31,725 bases of DNA from CAYYJM01 sp964471755 (lineage in GTDB: Bacteria; Planctomycetota; Planctomycetia; Gemmatales; Gemmataceae): positions 1 to 31,725 of the forward strand of contig CAYYJM010000040.1 in assembly GCA_964471755.1 (NCBI GenBank), given 5' to 3'. Positions 16,095 through 26,400 of this stretch are shown here, one piece after another (the first letter of the stretch is position 1; each line of letters opens with the position of its first letter). The notes below the pieces were generated by a model. It saw only the letters and a list, made by a program, of their open reading frames with translations. It had not been told where the DNA came from and searched no databases. Both the position numbers and the translations under genes were made by a program.

Positions 16095-17222
16095 ATGAGT
16101 TACGCACTGTCAACGCTCTGGCACGAACGGCAACGCTATCTGCCCGGCATCCTGGCCGTGGCGTTCAGCGCCTTGCTGATCGCGTTGCAGTGCGGTCTGC
16201 TGCTGGGTCTGTTCAGCATCACCTCGCTGACCATCGACCACAGCAGCGCCGACATCTGGCTGGCCGGGCCCTCGGTCCTGAGCGTCGATCTGGCCCGACC
16301 CATTCGCGACAGTCATCTGTCACTGCTGGCCAATCAGCCGGAGGTCGATCCGCTCCAGGTCGAGCCCTACGCTCAGGGGTTCGCCTACTGGACCAAGCCC
16401 AACGGCAGCACCGAACTGAGCATGGTCGTCGGAGCGCGCCTCGACCGGGGGTCGCTCGGACGGATCGACGCCCTGAGCGACGAGTTGTGTGCCCGACTGA
16501 GCGAGCCGATGAGCGTTGTCGTCGACGTGTCCGACCTGAACCGCCTGGGCGTCAAGGGGGTCGGAGACACGGCCGAGGTCATCGGTCATCGCGTCAAGAT
16601 CGTCGGCCTGACGACCGGGGTCAAATCGCTGGCCGGGCCCTACGTCTTCTGCAATCTCGACACGGCTCGGGCGCTGCTGCGGCAGTTTCCCGATCAGATG
16701 AGTTACGGCCTGGCCCGCTGTCACGATCCGGCTCAGGCCCAGCAGGTGGTGCAGCGATTAAAGGAACTCACGGGCTCCGAGCTGTCGATCTTCACGGCCA
16801 ACGACTTCTCGTTCGCCTCGCGCATGTACTGGCTGACCAAGACCAAGGCGGGCATCGCTCTGGGCTACGCGGCGGCTCTGGGCCTGCTCGTCGGGGCGGT
16901 GGTGACCAGTCAGACGCTGTACGCGGCGACGGTGGCATCGCTGCGTGAGTACGCCGTCCTGCGAGCCCTGGGCATCCCACGCTGGCGGATGGCCTTCATG
17001 GTCATGCAGCAGTCGTTCTGGGTCGGCATCATCGGCGTGATGATAGCCCTGCCGGCGATCTTCGGCTCGGCGACCCTGGCCGATCGGCTCGGCGTCAAGG
17101 TCGATCTGCCCTGGTGGCTGCTGGTCGGTGCCGCCGTCATCACCCTGGGGACGGCCCTGGTGGCTGGCATGATCGCTCTGCGATCGCTGCGTCTGGTGGA
17201 GCCGGCGACCTTGTTGCGGTGA
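16095..17222 (+). CDS. FtsX/MacB-like ABC permease, DevC type
   Basis: 375 aa with four membrane segments: about 18-43, then three after residue 250 (about 255-280, 300-330, 340-365). A large extracytoplasmic domain lies between the first and second, which is the MacB/FtsX fold. The C-terminal LREYAVLRALGIPRWRMAF is the usual coupling segment that contacts the ATPase. Together with the next two genes (ATPase, HlyD-type adaptor) it forms a complete DevBCA-like mechanotransmission exporter. The length fits DevC, which exports heterocyst glycolipids in cyanobacteria; the substrate here is unknown. It starts 18 bases after the amidotransferase stop. Confidence 0.88.
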   Translation: MSYALSTLWHERQRYLPGILAVAFSALLIALQCGLLLGLFSITSLTIDHSSADIWLAGPSVLSVDLARPIRDSHLSLLANQPEVDPLQVEPYAQGFAYWTKPNGSTELSMVVGARLDRGSLGRIDALSDELCARLSEPMSVVVDVSDLNRLGVKGVGDTAEVIGHRVKIVGLTTGVKSLAGPYVFCNLDTARALLRQFPDQMSYGLARCHDPAQAQQVVQRLKELTGSELSIFTANDFSFASRMYWLTKTKAGIALGYAAALGLLVGAVVTSQTLYAATVASLREYAVLRALGIPRWRMAFMVMQQSFWVGIIGVMIALPAIFGSATLADRLGVKVDLPWWLLVGAAVITLGTALVAGMIALRSLRLVEPATLLR

Positions 17223-17284
17223 CGAGATCAGGCCCGGTCGGAGTTTTTGTATCGACATCAGGAATTTGCCTGCGGAGTGCTGTC

Positions 17285-18073
17285 ATGGCGGAGGAGTATA
17301 CCAGCGCGGTTCTGGAAGGGCGGAATCTGTTCCGTGCCTTTGGGGATGGCAAGGGTCGTTCACAGGTGCTGAACGGCGTCTCCGCCAACCTCTACCCCGG
17401 CCAGATCACCCTCCTGATGGGGCCGTCCGGCAGCGGCAAAACCACGCTGCTGGCCTGCCTGTCGGGCCTCCTTCGACCGGATGACGGCCGGGTGTTGGTT
17501 CAGGGCGAGGATCTGTGGAAGATGTCCGAGACGCAGCGCGAACGCTTTCGGCTGCGCCATTTCGGCTTCATCTTCCAGGGCTATAACCTGTTCGCCGCCC
17601 TGACCGCCCGGCAGCAGCTGGAGATGGTTCTGCGCTGGGGCGAAGGGGCCTCCGCATCGGAGGCACGCCGACGTGCCGACGAGGTGCTGGAATTGCTCGA
17701 CCTGGGCAACAAGGGGCATCTCCGACCCGGAGCGCTCTCCGGCGGCGAAAAACAGCGCGTGGCCATTGGTCGAGCCCTGGTCAAGCAGCCGACGGTGCTG
17801 TTCGCCGACGAGCCGACCAGCGCCCTGGACTGGGCTCATGGCGAACAGGTCATCGAGATGCTCCGCAATGCCGCCCACGACCGCGGGGCCTCGGTTCTCG
17901 TGGTGGCTCACGACTCACGCATCATCCCCATGGTCGATCGCGTGGTGGAGATGGAAGACGGCCGCTTGCGAGAGCCGGTGGAGGAAGCCATTGACAGTGA
18001 CGAGCATCGGGCCGCCGAGGCCCTGAGCCCGGGCGGGGTTCGCCTTCGCCTGGGGGAACATGGCGCATACTGA
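17285..18073 (+). CDS. ABC exporter ATPase, LolD/DevA/MacB type
   Basis: 262 aa from ATG 17285, with CGGAG about eight bases upstream; the longer open frame overlaps the permease gene and is not credible. Walker A is GPSGSGKTT (46-54), the Q-loop lies in FIFQGYNLF, the signature is LSGGEKQRVAIG, and Walker B is VLFADEPTSALD, followed by VLVVAHDSRI with the switch histidine. The family powers FtsX-like permeases that move lipids, lipoproteins or peptides outward. The C-terminal 30 residues beyond the ABC core are acidic and have no known match. It lies 62 bases after the permease and 15 before the adaptor gene. Confidence 0.93.
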   Translation: MAEEYTSAVLEGRNLFRAFGDGKGRSQVLNGVSANLYPGQITLLMGPSGSGKTTLLACLSGLLRPDDGRVLVQGEDLWKMSETQRERFRLRHFGFIFQGYNLFAALTARQQLEMVLRWGEGASASEARRRADEVLELLDLGNKGHLRPGALSGGEKQRVAIGRALVKQPTVLFADEPTSALDWAHGEQVIEMLRNAAHDRGASVLVVAHDSRIIPMVDRVVEMEDGRLREPVEEAIDSDEHRAAEALSPGGVRLRLGEHGAY

Positions 18074-18088
18074 AGCGAGTAACCCCTC

Positions 18089-19249
18089 ATGGATAGCAAT
18101 ACCACGACCCCGACCAGTCCCACTCCGCAGGCCGAACCGGCCGCGCGCTCCCGACCGACCGCGTCCACCGGAGGCTGGCGTTTTCCCTGGGCCATACTGT
18201 TCGGAGTGGTTTTGCTGGTAGGGACCGCCGTGGGAGCCAGCTACGCTCTCAACGGCACCTCGACCGGAACCGATCCGAATGCCCAGAACAACGCCAGCAA
18301 GACGCCGATCCGCTCGGTCTGCTTCGGCTTTGTCGATACCGAGGCCGGGATCGTCAATCTGTATCCGGCGCAACCCGGTCGGGTGACCGAGGTTCTGGTC
18401 GAGGAAGGACAGCTCGTCGAGGCCGGCACCGTCCTGTTCAAGATGGACGATCGCCTCGCCAGCAAGACGGTCGAGGCGGCCCGGGAAGACCTGGCCGCGG
18501 CGCGGCTGCGCGTCGAGCGGGCTCAGGACGAGGTGACCAAGCACAAGAAGACGCTCGAATCGCTGGACCTGGCTCTGCGTGCCAAGGAGGCCGAACTGGA
18601 TGGCGCTCGTCCGATGCGCGACAAGGCCCAGCGTCTGGTTGGCAAGGGGCTCGCCTCCCGTGAGGATCTCTTGCAGGCCGAGGCCAAGATCAAGGCCCTG
18701 GACCTGGAATTGCAGAGCAAGCGCGACGAGCTGGACGGTGCCCGCGCGATCGACACGGATCGACTGATCGCCCTGGCTCGCAAGGACGTTGCCAGCAAGG
18801 AAGTGCAGCTGGAGAAGGCGGAACTGGCCCTGGCCGAGTGTGCCGTCAAGGCTCCGATGAAGGGGCGCGTGATGCGCTTCTTCATCCGCAAGGGCGAACC
18901 GCTCGGGGCCAATCCGCGGACGCCGGCCGCCCAGTTCGTCGCCGAGACGCCTCGCATCGTGCGCGCCGAGATCACCCAGGACTATGCCGCCACGATCTTC
19001 AGCGGCCAGTCCGCGACCATTCAGGACGACTCGATCAAGGGAACAACCTGGAACGCTCGCGTGGTCCACATCGGCGACTGGTACACGCACCGTCGATCGA
19101 TCACCCTGGAGCCGATGCAGTTCAACGACGTGCGCACCCTGGAGGCGATCCTTGAGTTCACCGATGCGGAGCCGCCGCCGGTGCGGATCGGTCAGCGCGT
19201 CCGGGTGATCTTGCACGACAGGCCCGAAGCGGAGACAATCGTCCGCTAG
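18089..19249 (+). CDS. HlyD-family periplasmic adaptor, DevB type
   Basis: 386 aa. A proline/threonine-rich cytoplasmic tail (1-28) precedes one membrane helix (about 31-52, FPWAILFGVVLLVGTAVGAS). A biotinyl-lipoyl half (GRVTEVLVEEGQLVEAGTVL) follows, then a long heptad-patterned hairpin (about 125-240, EDLAAARLRVERAQDEVTKH onward), the second lipoyl half (ALAECAVKAPMKGRVMRF) and a beta-barrel region. This is the membrane-fusion protein that links an inner-membrane exporter to the outer membrane. No TolC-like gene is in the window. The insert STGTDPNAQNNASKTPIRSV before the lipoyl half is unusual. Confidence 0.88.
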   Translation: MDSNTTTPTSPTPQAEPAARSRPTASTGGWRFPWAILFGVVLLVGTAVGASYALNGTSTGTDPNAQNNASKTPIRSVCFGFVDTEAGIVNLYPAQPGRVTEVLVEEGQLVEAGTVLFKMDDRLASKTVEAAREDLAAARLRVERAQDEVTKHKKTLESLDLALRAKEAELDGARPMRDKAQRLVGKGLASREDLLQAEAKIKALDLELQSKRDELDGARAIDTDRLIALARKDVASKEVQLEKAELALAECAVKAPMKGRVMRFFIRKGEPLGANPRTPAAQFVAETPRIVRAEITQDYAATIFSGQSATIQDDSIKGTTWNARVVHIGDWYTHRRSITLEPMQFNDVRTLEAILEFTDAEPPPVRIGQRVRVILHDRPEAETIVR

Positions 19250-19275
19250 CCCGGCACAGGACAGGGAGGTCCGCC

Positions 19276-19989
19276 ATGATGGATTGGGTCTATCTCGCCA
19301 CCGGCTTTACCGGGGCGCTCACCCTGACGTTCCTGGGGCGTCTGCTGTTCGGCTCCCGAGCCGGCGCGGGCTCCCAGGTTCTGTTCGCTCCGAGCGAAAA
19401 CGGTCTCGCCGTGATCCGGGCCGCCATTCAGACGGCCCGCAAGGAGATTCTCGTACAGGCGACGACGTTCGCCGTGCCCGAGTTGGCTCAGGCGCTGGTC
19501 GATGCCAAGCTGCGCGGCGTGGCCGTCGAGGTGCTGCTCGATCTGTCGCAGGAACGCGATCCCGGCTCGGTCCTGCCCTTCCTGCTCGATCAGGGCCTGG
19601 CTCCGCTGATCGATCATGAGAATCGGGGACCGACGACGCAGCTGATCCTCATCGATCAGGTCACCGTCTTCGCCGGCGGCTGGCCCCTGGCTGCCGCTCA
19701 GGAAGGCGACAATTCCGAGTGGCTGATGGTCATGCCCCGTCAGCCGGAACTGGCGGCGCGATTTCGGCAGCAGTACTTCCTCTTCCGTGAACAGGCCCGA
19801 CCGCCGCAGCTGAGGCGAACGGCAACCACGACGCCGGCCGCGACACCCACGCCGACGCCAGCCGCGACGCCGACGCCGACTCCCTCCATGCCACCGCTTT
19901 CCGACACTCTGGCCCAGTTGCTGCCAGGCCGCAAGGGCGTGAATCGGCCATCGCAGCAGGAACTCGACGAGGAAGAAAAGGCGGCCTGA
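19276..19989 (+). CDS. Degenerate phospholipase-D-like protein with Pro/Thr tail
   Basis: 237 aa. An N-terminal membrane segment (about 4-26) anchors a single PLD-like half: VLFAPSENGLAVIRAAIQTA, RKEILVQATTFAVPELAQAL, LRGVAVEVLLDLSQ. In active members the next block is HxKxxxxD; here it reads TTQLILIDQVTVFAGGWPLA, so the catalytic His and Lys are missing and only the Asp remains. It is thus probably inactive and may bind phospholipid or nucleic acid or be structural. The tail holds two ATPTPTP-type repeats (about 187-200) and ends acidic. It is last in the exporter group, 26 bases after the adaptor gene, which suggests a membrane-side helper role. Confidence 0.78.
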   Translation: MMDWVYLATGFTGALTLTFLGRLLFGSRAGAGSQVLFAPSENGLAVIRAAIQTARKEILVQATTFAVPELAQALVDAKLRGVAVEVLLDLSQERDPGSVLPFLLDQGLAPLIDHENRGPTTQLILIDQVTVFAGGWPLAAAQEGDNSEWLMVMPRQPELAARFRQQYFLFREQARPPQLRRTATTTPAATPTPTPAATPTPTPSMPPLSDTLAQLLPGRKGVNRPSQQELDEEEKAA

Positions 19990-20085
19990 GGTCGGCCTGA
20001 GTTTTCGTTACCTTGTCAGCGGCGCTCCTTGCGCCTATGGATGTCCGATGTTCCCGTCACGGACACCCCGCGAGGAGCTTGCTTC

Positions 20086-23000
20086 ATGATCCGCGTTCTG
20101 CTCACCTGCACCGTCTGGCTTGCCGCCGCTCTGGCGATCGGCCAGGCGGCTCCCCCGGAGAACCCCGACCGCGGCAGTCCCGCGGGCGAGGCGCGCCTGC
20201 TCCGCTTCCCGACGATCCACGGCGACGCCATCGTCTTCGGCTATGCCGGCAATCTGTACACCGTCTCCGCTCAGGGCGGCATCGCTCGTCGGCTGACCAG
20301 CCACGAGGGCTACGAGATGTTCCCGCACTTCTCGCCCGATGGCAAGACCCTCGCCTTCACCGGCCAGTACGACGGCAACACCGAGATCTACACCATCCCC
20401 GCGGAGGGCGGCTCTCCGAAGCGGCTCACCTTCACCGCGACCCTGGGCCGGGACGACGTCTCCGACCGCATGGGGCCGAACAACATCTGCCTCGGCTGGA
20501 CGCCGGACGGCAAGAGCGTGCTGTTCCGCTCGCGCATGCGTTCGTTCAACGACTTCATCGGCCAACTCTTCACCGTGCCGGTCGAGGGCGGTCTGCCCGA
20601 GCAACTGCCGCTGCCGCGCGGCGGACTGGCGTCCTACTCGCCCGACGGCTCCAAACTCGCCTTCAATCGCATCTTCCGCGAGTTCCGCACCTGGAAGCGC
20701 TACCGGGGCGGCCTGGCCGATGACGTCTGGGTCTACGACTTCGCCACGAAGAAGACCGAGCCGATCGCCAGCAATGAGGGCCTCGACATCGCTCCGATGT
20801 GGGCGCGCGATGGCATCTACTTCCTGTCCGATCGCGGTCCCGAGGTTCGCATGAACCTCTACCGCCATGACCTGGCCACGCGGGCGATCACGCGCTGCAC
20901 CGAGTTCAAGGACTTCGACGTGAAGTTCCCCTCGCTCGGCGACAGGGCCATCGTCTTCGAGAACGGCGGCTGGATCTACCGCCTCGACCTCGAGACGCAG
21001 AAGACCGAGAAGGTCCACGTTCGCATCCTGGAGGACGAGGGCCTCGCCCGGCCGACGCTCGTCTCCGTCGGCAAGGACGTGACCAGCTACGAGGTTTCGC
21101 CCGATGGCAAGCGGGCTCTGCTCGGCGCTCGCGGCGAGGTCTTCACCGTGCCGGCCAGCACCGGCCCGACGCGCAACCTGACCCGCACCAGCGGCGTTCA
21201 CGAGCGCAACTCGAAGTGGTCACCGGACGGCAAGTCGATCGCCTACGTCTCCGACGCCACCGGCGAGGACGAGATCTGGTTGCAGTCGCCCGGCGGCACG
21301 GAGAAGGCCGTCCAGCTCACCACCGGCGGTGACGTCTACAAGTACGAGCTGTACTGGTCGCCGGACAGCAAGAAGATCCTCTGGACCGACCGTCAGTTCC
21401 GCCTGTTCACCATCGACGTGGCGAGCAAGAAGGCGAACCTCGTCCGCGAGGCGAAGGTCTGGGAGATCCGCGATGCCGTGTGGTCGCCGGACAGCCAGTG
21501 GATCGCCTGGAGCGAGGAGCAGTACGACGGCATGAACCGCGTCTACCTCTACTCGCTCGACAGCAAGGCGACGACGCCGGCCAGCGATCCGTTGTACGCT
21601 GCCAGCTCCCCCTGCTTCTCCGGCGACGGCAAGTACCTCTTCCTCGCCTCGGCGCGTGACTTCAACCCGGTCTACAGCCGAACGGAGTGGAACCACGCCT
21701 ACACCGACATGGAGCGCGTCTACGCCGTCCTGCTGAGCAAGAAGACGCCGTCGCCGTTCCGGCCGCGCAGCGACGAACACGGTGCCGAGGCAGACAAGAA
21801 AGACAAGCCGAAGGACGAGAAACCCGCCGAGGCCAAACCGGCCGACAAGAAGGTCGTCATCGACCTTGCCGGCCTGCCGGAACGCACGCTGCGGCTCGCC
21901 GTCGCGCCCGGTTCGTACCGCGATCTACGCTCCGTCGGCGCGACGGTCTACTACATCCGGAGCAGCACGAAGGCCCCGACCTCGACCCTGTGCAGTTTCG
22001 ATCTCGGCACGCGCAAGGAGACGGTCCACGGCAGCGCCAGCGGCTACGAGATCTCCGCCGACGGCAAGAAGATGCTCGTCTCGGCCGACGGCAAGTACCA
22101 TATCATCGACCTGCCAAAGGGCTCGCTCTCGCTCGGCGGATCGCTCGACGTGTCCGACATGGAAATGCACCTGGATCGCCGGGCCGAATGGCGTCAGGTC
22201 TTCGACGAGTGCTGGCGGCAGATGCGTGATTTCTTCTACGATCCGAACCTGCACGGCGTGGACTGGAAGGCCGAGCGGTCCCGCTATGCTCCGCTGGTCG
22301 CTCACGTCGGTCACCGCTACGATCTGACCTACGTCATCGGCGAGATGATCTCGGAGCTGAACGCCGGCCATGCCTACGTCGGCGGCGGCGACGCTCCCCG
22401 ACCGCGACGTATCCCGCTGGGTCTTCTCGGTGCCGAGCTGACCCGCGACAAGGCGACCGGCTACTACAAGATCGGCAAGATTCTCAAGGGCGTGGCCTGG
22501 AATCCGAGTCTGCGTTCACCGCTGGACGAGCCGGGCGTCGATGCGCACGAGGGGGACTTCATCCTCGCCGTCGATGGCAAGTCCACGAAGGGGATGACGA
22601 ACATCTACGAGGCGCTCGTCGATACGGTGGACAAGCAGGTCACCCTGACGCTGAACGGCAAGGCGGAGGAGAAGGGCTCGCGCGAGGTGGTCGTTCGGCC
22701 GATCGGCGGCACCTCATCGCTCTACTACCACGCCTGGGTCGAGGGGAACCGTCAGTACGTCGCCGGCAAGACCGACGGCAAGGTCGGCTACCTGCACGTC
22801 CCGGACATGATGTCCACCGGTCTGAACGAGTTCGCCCGGCAGTTCTATCCGCAGACGACCCGGAAGGCGATGATCATCGACGTGCGTGGCAACGGTGGCG
22901 GCAACGTCTCGCCGATGCTGATCGAGCGACTGCGGCGTGAGATCGCCATGATCACGATCGCGCGGGGCAGTGTGCCGCGCACGAACCCGGAGGAGATGAT

Positions 23001-23379
23001 CTGGGGGCCGATGTGCTGTCTGATGAACGAGTTCTCGGCGTCGGATGGTGACATCTTCCCGTATCGATTCCGGGAACATGGCCTGGGCAAGCTGATCGGC
23101 AAGCGGAGCTGGGGCGGCGTCGTCGGCATTCGCGGTTCGCTGCCGCTGGTCGATGGCGGCACGCTGAACAAGCCGGAGTTCTCGCGTTACGACACGGCCG
23201 GCAAGGAGTGGGTCATCGAGGGCAAGGGCGTAACGCCGGACATCGTGGTGGACAACGACCCGGCGCGCGAGTGGTCCGGCGAGGACCAGCAGCTCGACCG
23301 GGCGATCCAACAGATGCTCGATGAACTGAAGACGAAGGAGAAGAACTTCCCGCCGCCGCCGCCGACACCGAGGCGGTGA
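20086..23379 (+). CDS. Secreted tricorn-type protease, S41 family
   Basis: 1097 aa from ATG 20086, with GAGGAG upstream. Residues 1-22 are a signal peptide (MIRVLLTCTVWLAAALAIGQ). Two propellers follow (TolB-like SPDGKTLAFTGQYDG, SPDGKSIAYVSDATG), split by a lysine/proline-rich linker (about 568-590). Then come a PDZ domain (GDFILAVDGKSTKGM) and a C-terminal S41 peptidase core. The catalytic set fits archaeal tricorn: H762 (NAGHAYVGGGD), S986-D987 (EFSASDGD), E1045 (EGKGVTPDI). Spacing is 224 and 59 residues against 219 and 58 in Thermoplasma tricorn. The serine before the histidine in tricorn is Gly here. It probably degrades peptides in the periplasm. The gene ends at a strong hairpin. Confidence 0.93.
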   Translation: MIRVLLTCTVWLAAALAIGQAAPPENPDRGSPAGEARLLRFPTIHGDAIVFGYAGNLYTVSAQGGIARRLTSHEGYEMFPHFSPDGKTLAFTGQYDGNTEIYTIPAEGGSPKRLTFTATLGRDDVSDRMGPNNICLGWTPDGKSVLFRSRMRSFNDFIGQLFTVPVEGGLPEQLPLPRGGLASYSPDGSKLAFNRIFREFRTWKRYRGGLADDVWVYDFATKKTEPIASNEGLDIAPMWARDGIYFLSDRGPEVRMNLYRHDLATRAITRCTEFKDFDVKFPSLGDRAIVFENGGWIYRLDLETQKTEKVHVRILEDEGLARPTLVSVGKDVTSYEVSPDGKRALLGARGEVFTVPASTGPTRNLTRTSGVHERNSKWSPDGKSIAYVSDATGEDEIWLQSPGGTEKAVQLTTGGDVYKYELYWSPDSKKILWTDRQFRLFTIDVASKKANLVREAKVWEIRDAVWSPDSQWIAWSEEQYDGMNRVYLYSLDSKATTPASDPLYAASSPCFSGDGKYLFLASARDFNPVYSRTEWNHAYTDMERVYAVLLSKKTPSPFRPRSDEHGAEADKKDKPKDEKPAEAKPADKKVVIDLAGLPERTLRLAVAPGSYRDLRSVGATVYYIRSSTKAPTSTLCSFDLGTRKETVHGSASGYEISADGKKMLVSADGKYHIIDLPKGSLSLGGSLDVSDMEMHLDRRAEWRQVFDECWRQMRDFFYDPNLHGVDWKAERSRYAPLVAHVGHRYDLTYVIGEMISELNAGHAYVGGGDAPRPRRIPLGLLGAELTRDKATGYYKIGKILKGVAWNPSLRSPLDEPGVDAHEGDFILAVDGKSTKGMTNIYEALVDTVDKQVTLTLNGKAEEKGSREVVVRPIGGTSSLYYHAWVEGNRQYVAGKTDGKVGYLHVPDMMSTGLNEFARQFYPQTTRKAMIIDVRGNGGGNVSPMLIERLRREIAMITIARGSVPRTNPEEMIWGPMCCLMNEFSASDGDIFPYRFREHGLGKLIGKRSWGGVVGIRGSLPLVDGGTLNKPEFSRYDTAGKEWVIEGKGVTPDIVVDNDPAREWSGEDQQLDRAIQQMLDELKTKEKNFPPPPPTPRR

Positions 23380-23391
23380 GCGGGACCGGTC

Positions 23392-23421
23392 CGTGGGACG
23401 ACCCGACTGGGTCGTCCCACG
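23392..23421. terminator. Bidirectional hairpin terminator between converging genes
   Basis: CGTGGGACGACCC, loop GACT, then GGGTCGTCCCACG: 13 perfect pairs with a four-base loop. It lies 13 bases after the protease stop and 30 bases from the giant gene's stop on the other strand. No T run follows, but position and strength fit a shared terminator. Confidence 0.75.
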
Positions 23422-23450
23422 CAGTCCGGACGATGGGGCAAGGGCCCCGA

Positions 23451-26400
23451 TCAGGTCACGTTCGCCGCCGCCAGGCCGGCGTACTCCGCGCTGGCCAGGA
23501 AGGCGAAACTCAGGGAACTGTAGTTCGTCGCCCCGGTCTGCAGGGCTGCGATCCAGCCAGCCCGGCCCGCATCGCTCGGCCGCTGGAGGTAGGTGACGTA
23601 CAGACTCTCGACCGCCCAGGTCGCTCCCTCCTCGGAGTGCAGGAACGCCTGGACAGCGACCATTCGGCTGAGCCCGCCATCCAGCTGGGCCGTCCAGATC
23701 GCCAGGCCTCCGGCATCCGGTTCGCGGTTCAGCAGGAGCCGGTACAACTGCGTCACGAAGTCGGCGTTGCCCGGATGATGGCTCGCGAACTCACCCGAAC
23801 CGAGAATGATGGCGATCACCGTGGCCTCGTCCTGGGTGGCCTGGAGGTAATCGACCATGCCCACGCTGCCCGGATCACCGACGCTCGTCCGGCCCAGGAA
23901 GGTCTGATAGTAGTACTCGATCTGATGCTCGCGGTGTTCGCGCGAGTTCAGGAACGCGTTGATGACCGCCTCGCGAGTGCCGCCACTATTCAGGAACTGC
24001 ACCCAGGCGGCAACGCCGCTCGCCTCACCCTCGCGGCCCAGCACCTGGTTATACAGCCCCTTGACGAACGCCTCCGTCGCGCTGGCACTCGGACGCGGAG
24101 CGTACGGGTCCTGAGTCGAGGTCAGAGCGAAGGCCGGATGGAGCAGAGGCCGCTCGGTGACGTGCAGGGTGACCACCTGATCGGTGTTCGCCCCGCCGTC
24201 GCTGACGCGAACGGTGAAGGTGTAGTCGCCGGGCCCCTGCGCCGCGGTCGGCGTCCAGGTGAACTGGCCGGTCGCCGGGTTGATCGCTGCCCCGCTCGGA
24301 GCGCCGACCAGACTGAATGTGAGTGGCGGAACCGGCCCGTCGGGATCCGTCGCTCCGGCAGTGAAGGTGTACGGCACCTGTTCCTGAATCGTCGCCTCGG
24401 TCGGCACGCCGGTCAGGATCGGCGGATGGTTGATGACCGTGTTCACCGTCCAGGTGTCGGAAGCGCTGCCGGTGCCGACGTTCCCGGCGGCGTCCTGTAG
24501 ACCCGCGCCGTTCACCGTCAGGACGTACGTCCCATCCGAGGATGTCAGGCCGGCTGGCAGACCGATCCGGTAGGAATTGCCGCCCAGGTAGCTGACCGCC
24601 GCGGAGGCGGAGATCAGGTTCGGCCCACCGTTGAGGGTCAGGGACAGGTCGTTGAAATCGAACGTGTTCAGATCGACCGGCTTGGACAGCACCACGGTCA
24701 CTGCTGTCACCGGGGTGGTGCGCGGATCGGGTGACACTGGAACGACACTCACCACGGTCGGTGCGGTCGTGTCCATGACCCAGGAATCGGCCGCGCTGCC
24801 GGTGCCGGTGGTCCCTTGCAGATCGGTCACGCCGACCGCATTCACGGTCAGCGCGTAGGCACCGTTGATGCCGGTCAGTCCGGCCAGGCCGCTGATCTGG
24901 TACGTCGAGCCGACCAGCTGATTGACGGCGACGGCGTTGGTGATCAGGTTCGGGCCACCGTCGCGCGTCAGGGTCAGGTCGTTGAAATCGAACGTGGACA
25001 GATCGACCACCTCGGACAGGACCACGTCGATGGTGGCCACGGCACTGTTACGCGGATCGGGCGTGACCGGGCCGACGGCGACCACGGTCGGAGCGGCCGC
25101 GTTCATCAGCCAGGTCTCGGCCAGGCTGTTCGTGCCGGCGTTGCCCAGACCGTCGCGGATGGAGCTGGCATCGACCGTCAGTTCGTAGCTACCGTCACCG
25201 CCGGTCAGGCCGGCCAGGTTGTTGATCCGGTACGTCGTGCCGGAAACCAGGCTCATCGTGACGGCGTTGGTGATCAGGTTCGGCCCGCCGTCGCGCGTCA
25301 GCGTCAGGTCGGTGGAGGTGAACGTCGCCAGGTTGATCGCCTCGGAGAACGTCACATCGATCGAGGAAACCGGGACGTTGCGCGGATCGGGAGTGACGGG
25401 CGCGATGGCCGTGACCGTCGGCCCGGTGCCGTCGAGGAACCAGCCCGTCGATTGCGTTCCGACGACGGCGTTGCCGGCCGCATCCGTGATGCCGGAGCCG
25501 GTGACCGTCAGCAGGTAGGTTCCATCGATCGACGTGAAGTCTTTCAGATTGCCGATGCGATACGTCGTCCCGGAAACGTAGCTGACCGATACGCCGCTGG
25601 TGATCAGGTTGCTGCCGCCGTCGCGGGTCAGGGTCAGGTCGTTGAAGTCGAACGTGGTCAGATCGACGGCCTCATCGAAGACCACATCGACCGTGAAGAC
25701 CGGCGTGGCGCGAGCGGCCGGGGTGACCGGGCCGACACTCACCAGGTTCGGCGCGACCGTATCGACGACCCAGGTGTCGGAGGCGGAGTTCGTCCCGAGG
25801 TTGTTGAACAGGTCCTTGACGGTGGTGGCATCGACCGTCAGGTCGTAGGTGCCGTCGGCCGCCGTCAGGCTGGCCAGGTTGTTGATCCGGTACGTCGCCC
25901 CGCTGACGTGCGTGACGGTGACGGCGTTGGTGAGCGGAATGCTGATGCTGTTGTGCGTCCGGGTCAGGTCGTTGAAGTCGAACGTGGACAGATCGATCGG
26001 TTCGGACATGACCACATCGACGAAGGACACGGCGCTGTTGCGCGGATCGGGCGTGACCGGGCCGACGCTGACGACCGTCGGACTGCTGACGTCCACGGTC
26101 CAGCTCTCGCTGGCGCTGCCGTTGCCGGCGTTGCCCACGGGGTCCTGGATGCCCGCACCGGTCACGGTCAGTTCGTAGACACCGTCGGAGCCCGTCAGAC
26201 CGGTCAGATCGGCGATGCGATACGTCGTGCCGGAAACGAGTGTGACGGTGACGGCATTGGTGATCAGGTTGGGGCCGCCGTTGCGCGTCAGGGTCACGTC
26301 GTTGAAGTCGAACGTCGCCAGGTTGATCGCCTCGGACAGGGTCACGTCGAGGAACGGGACAGGCGTGGCCCGCGGATCGGGCGAGACGTTGGTGATGCTC

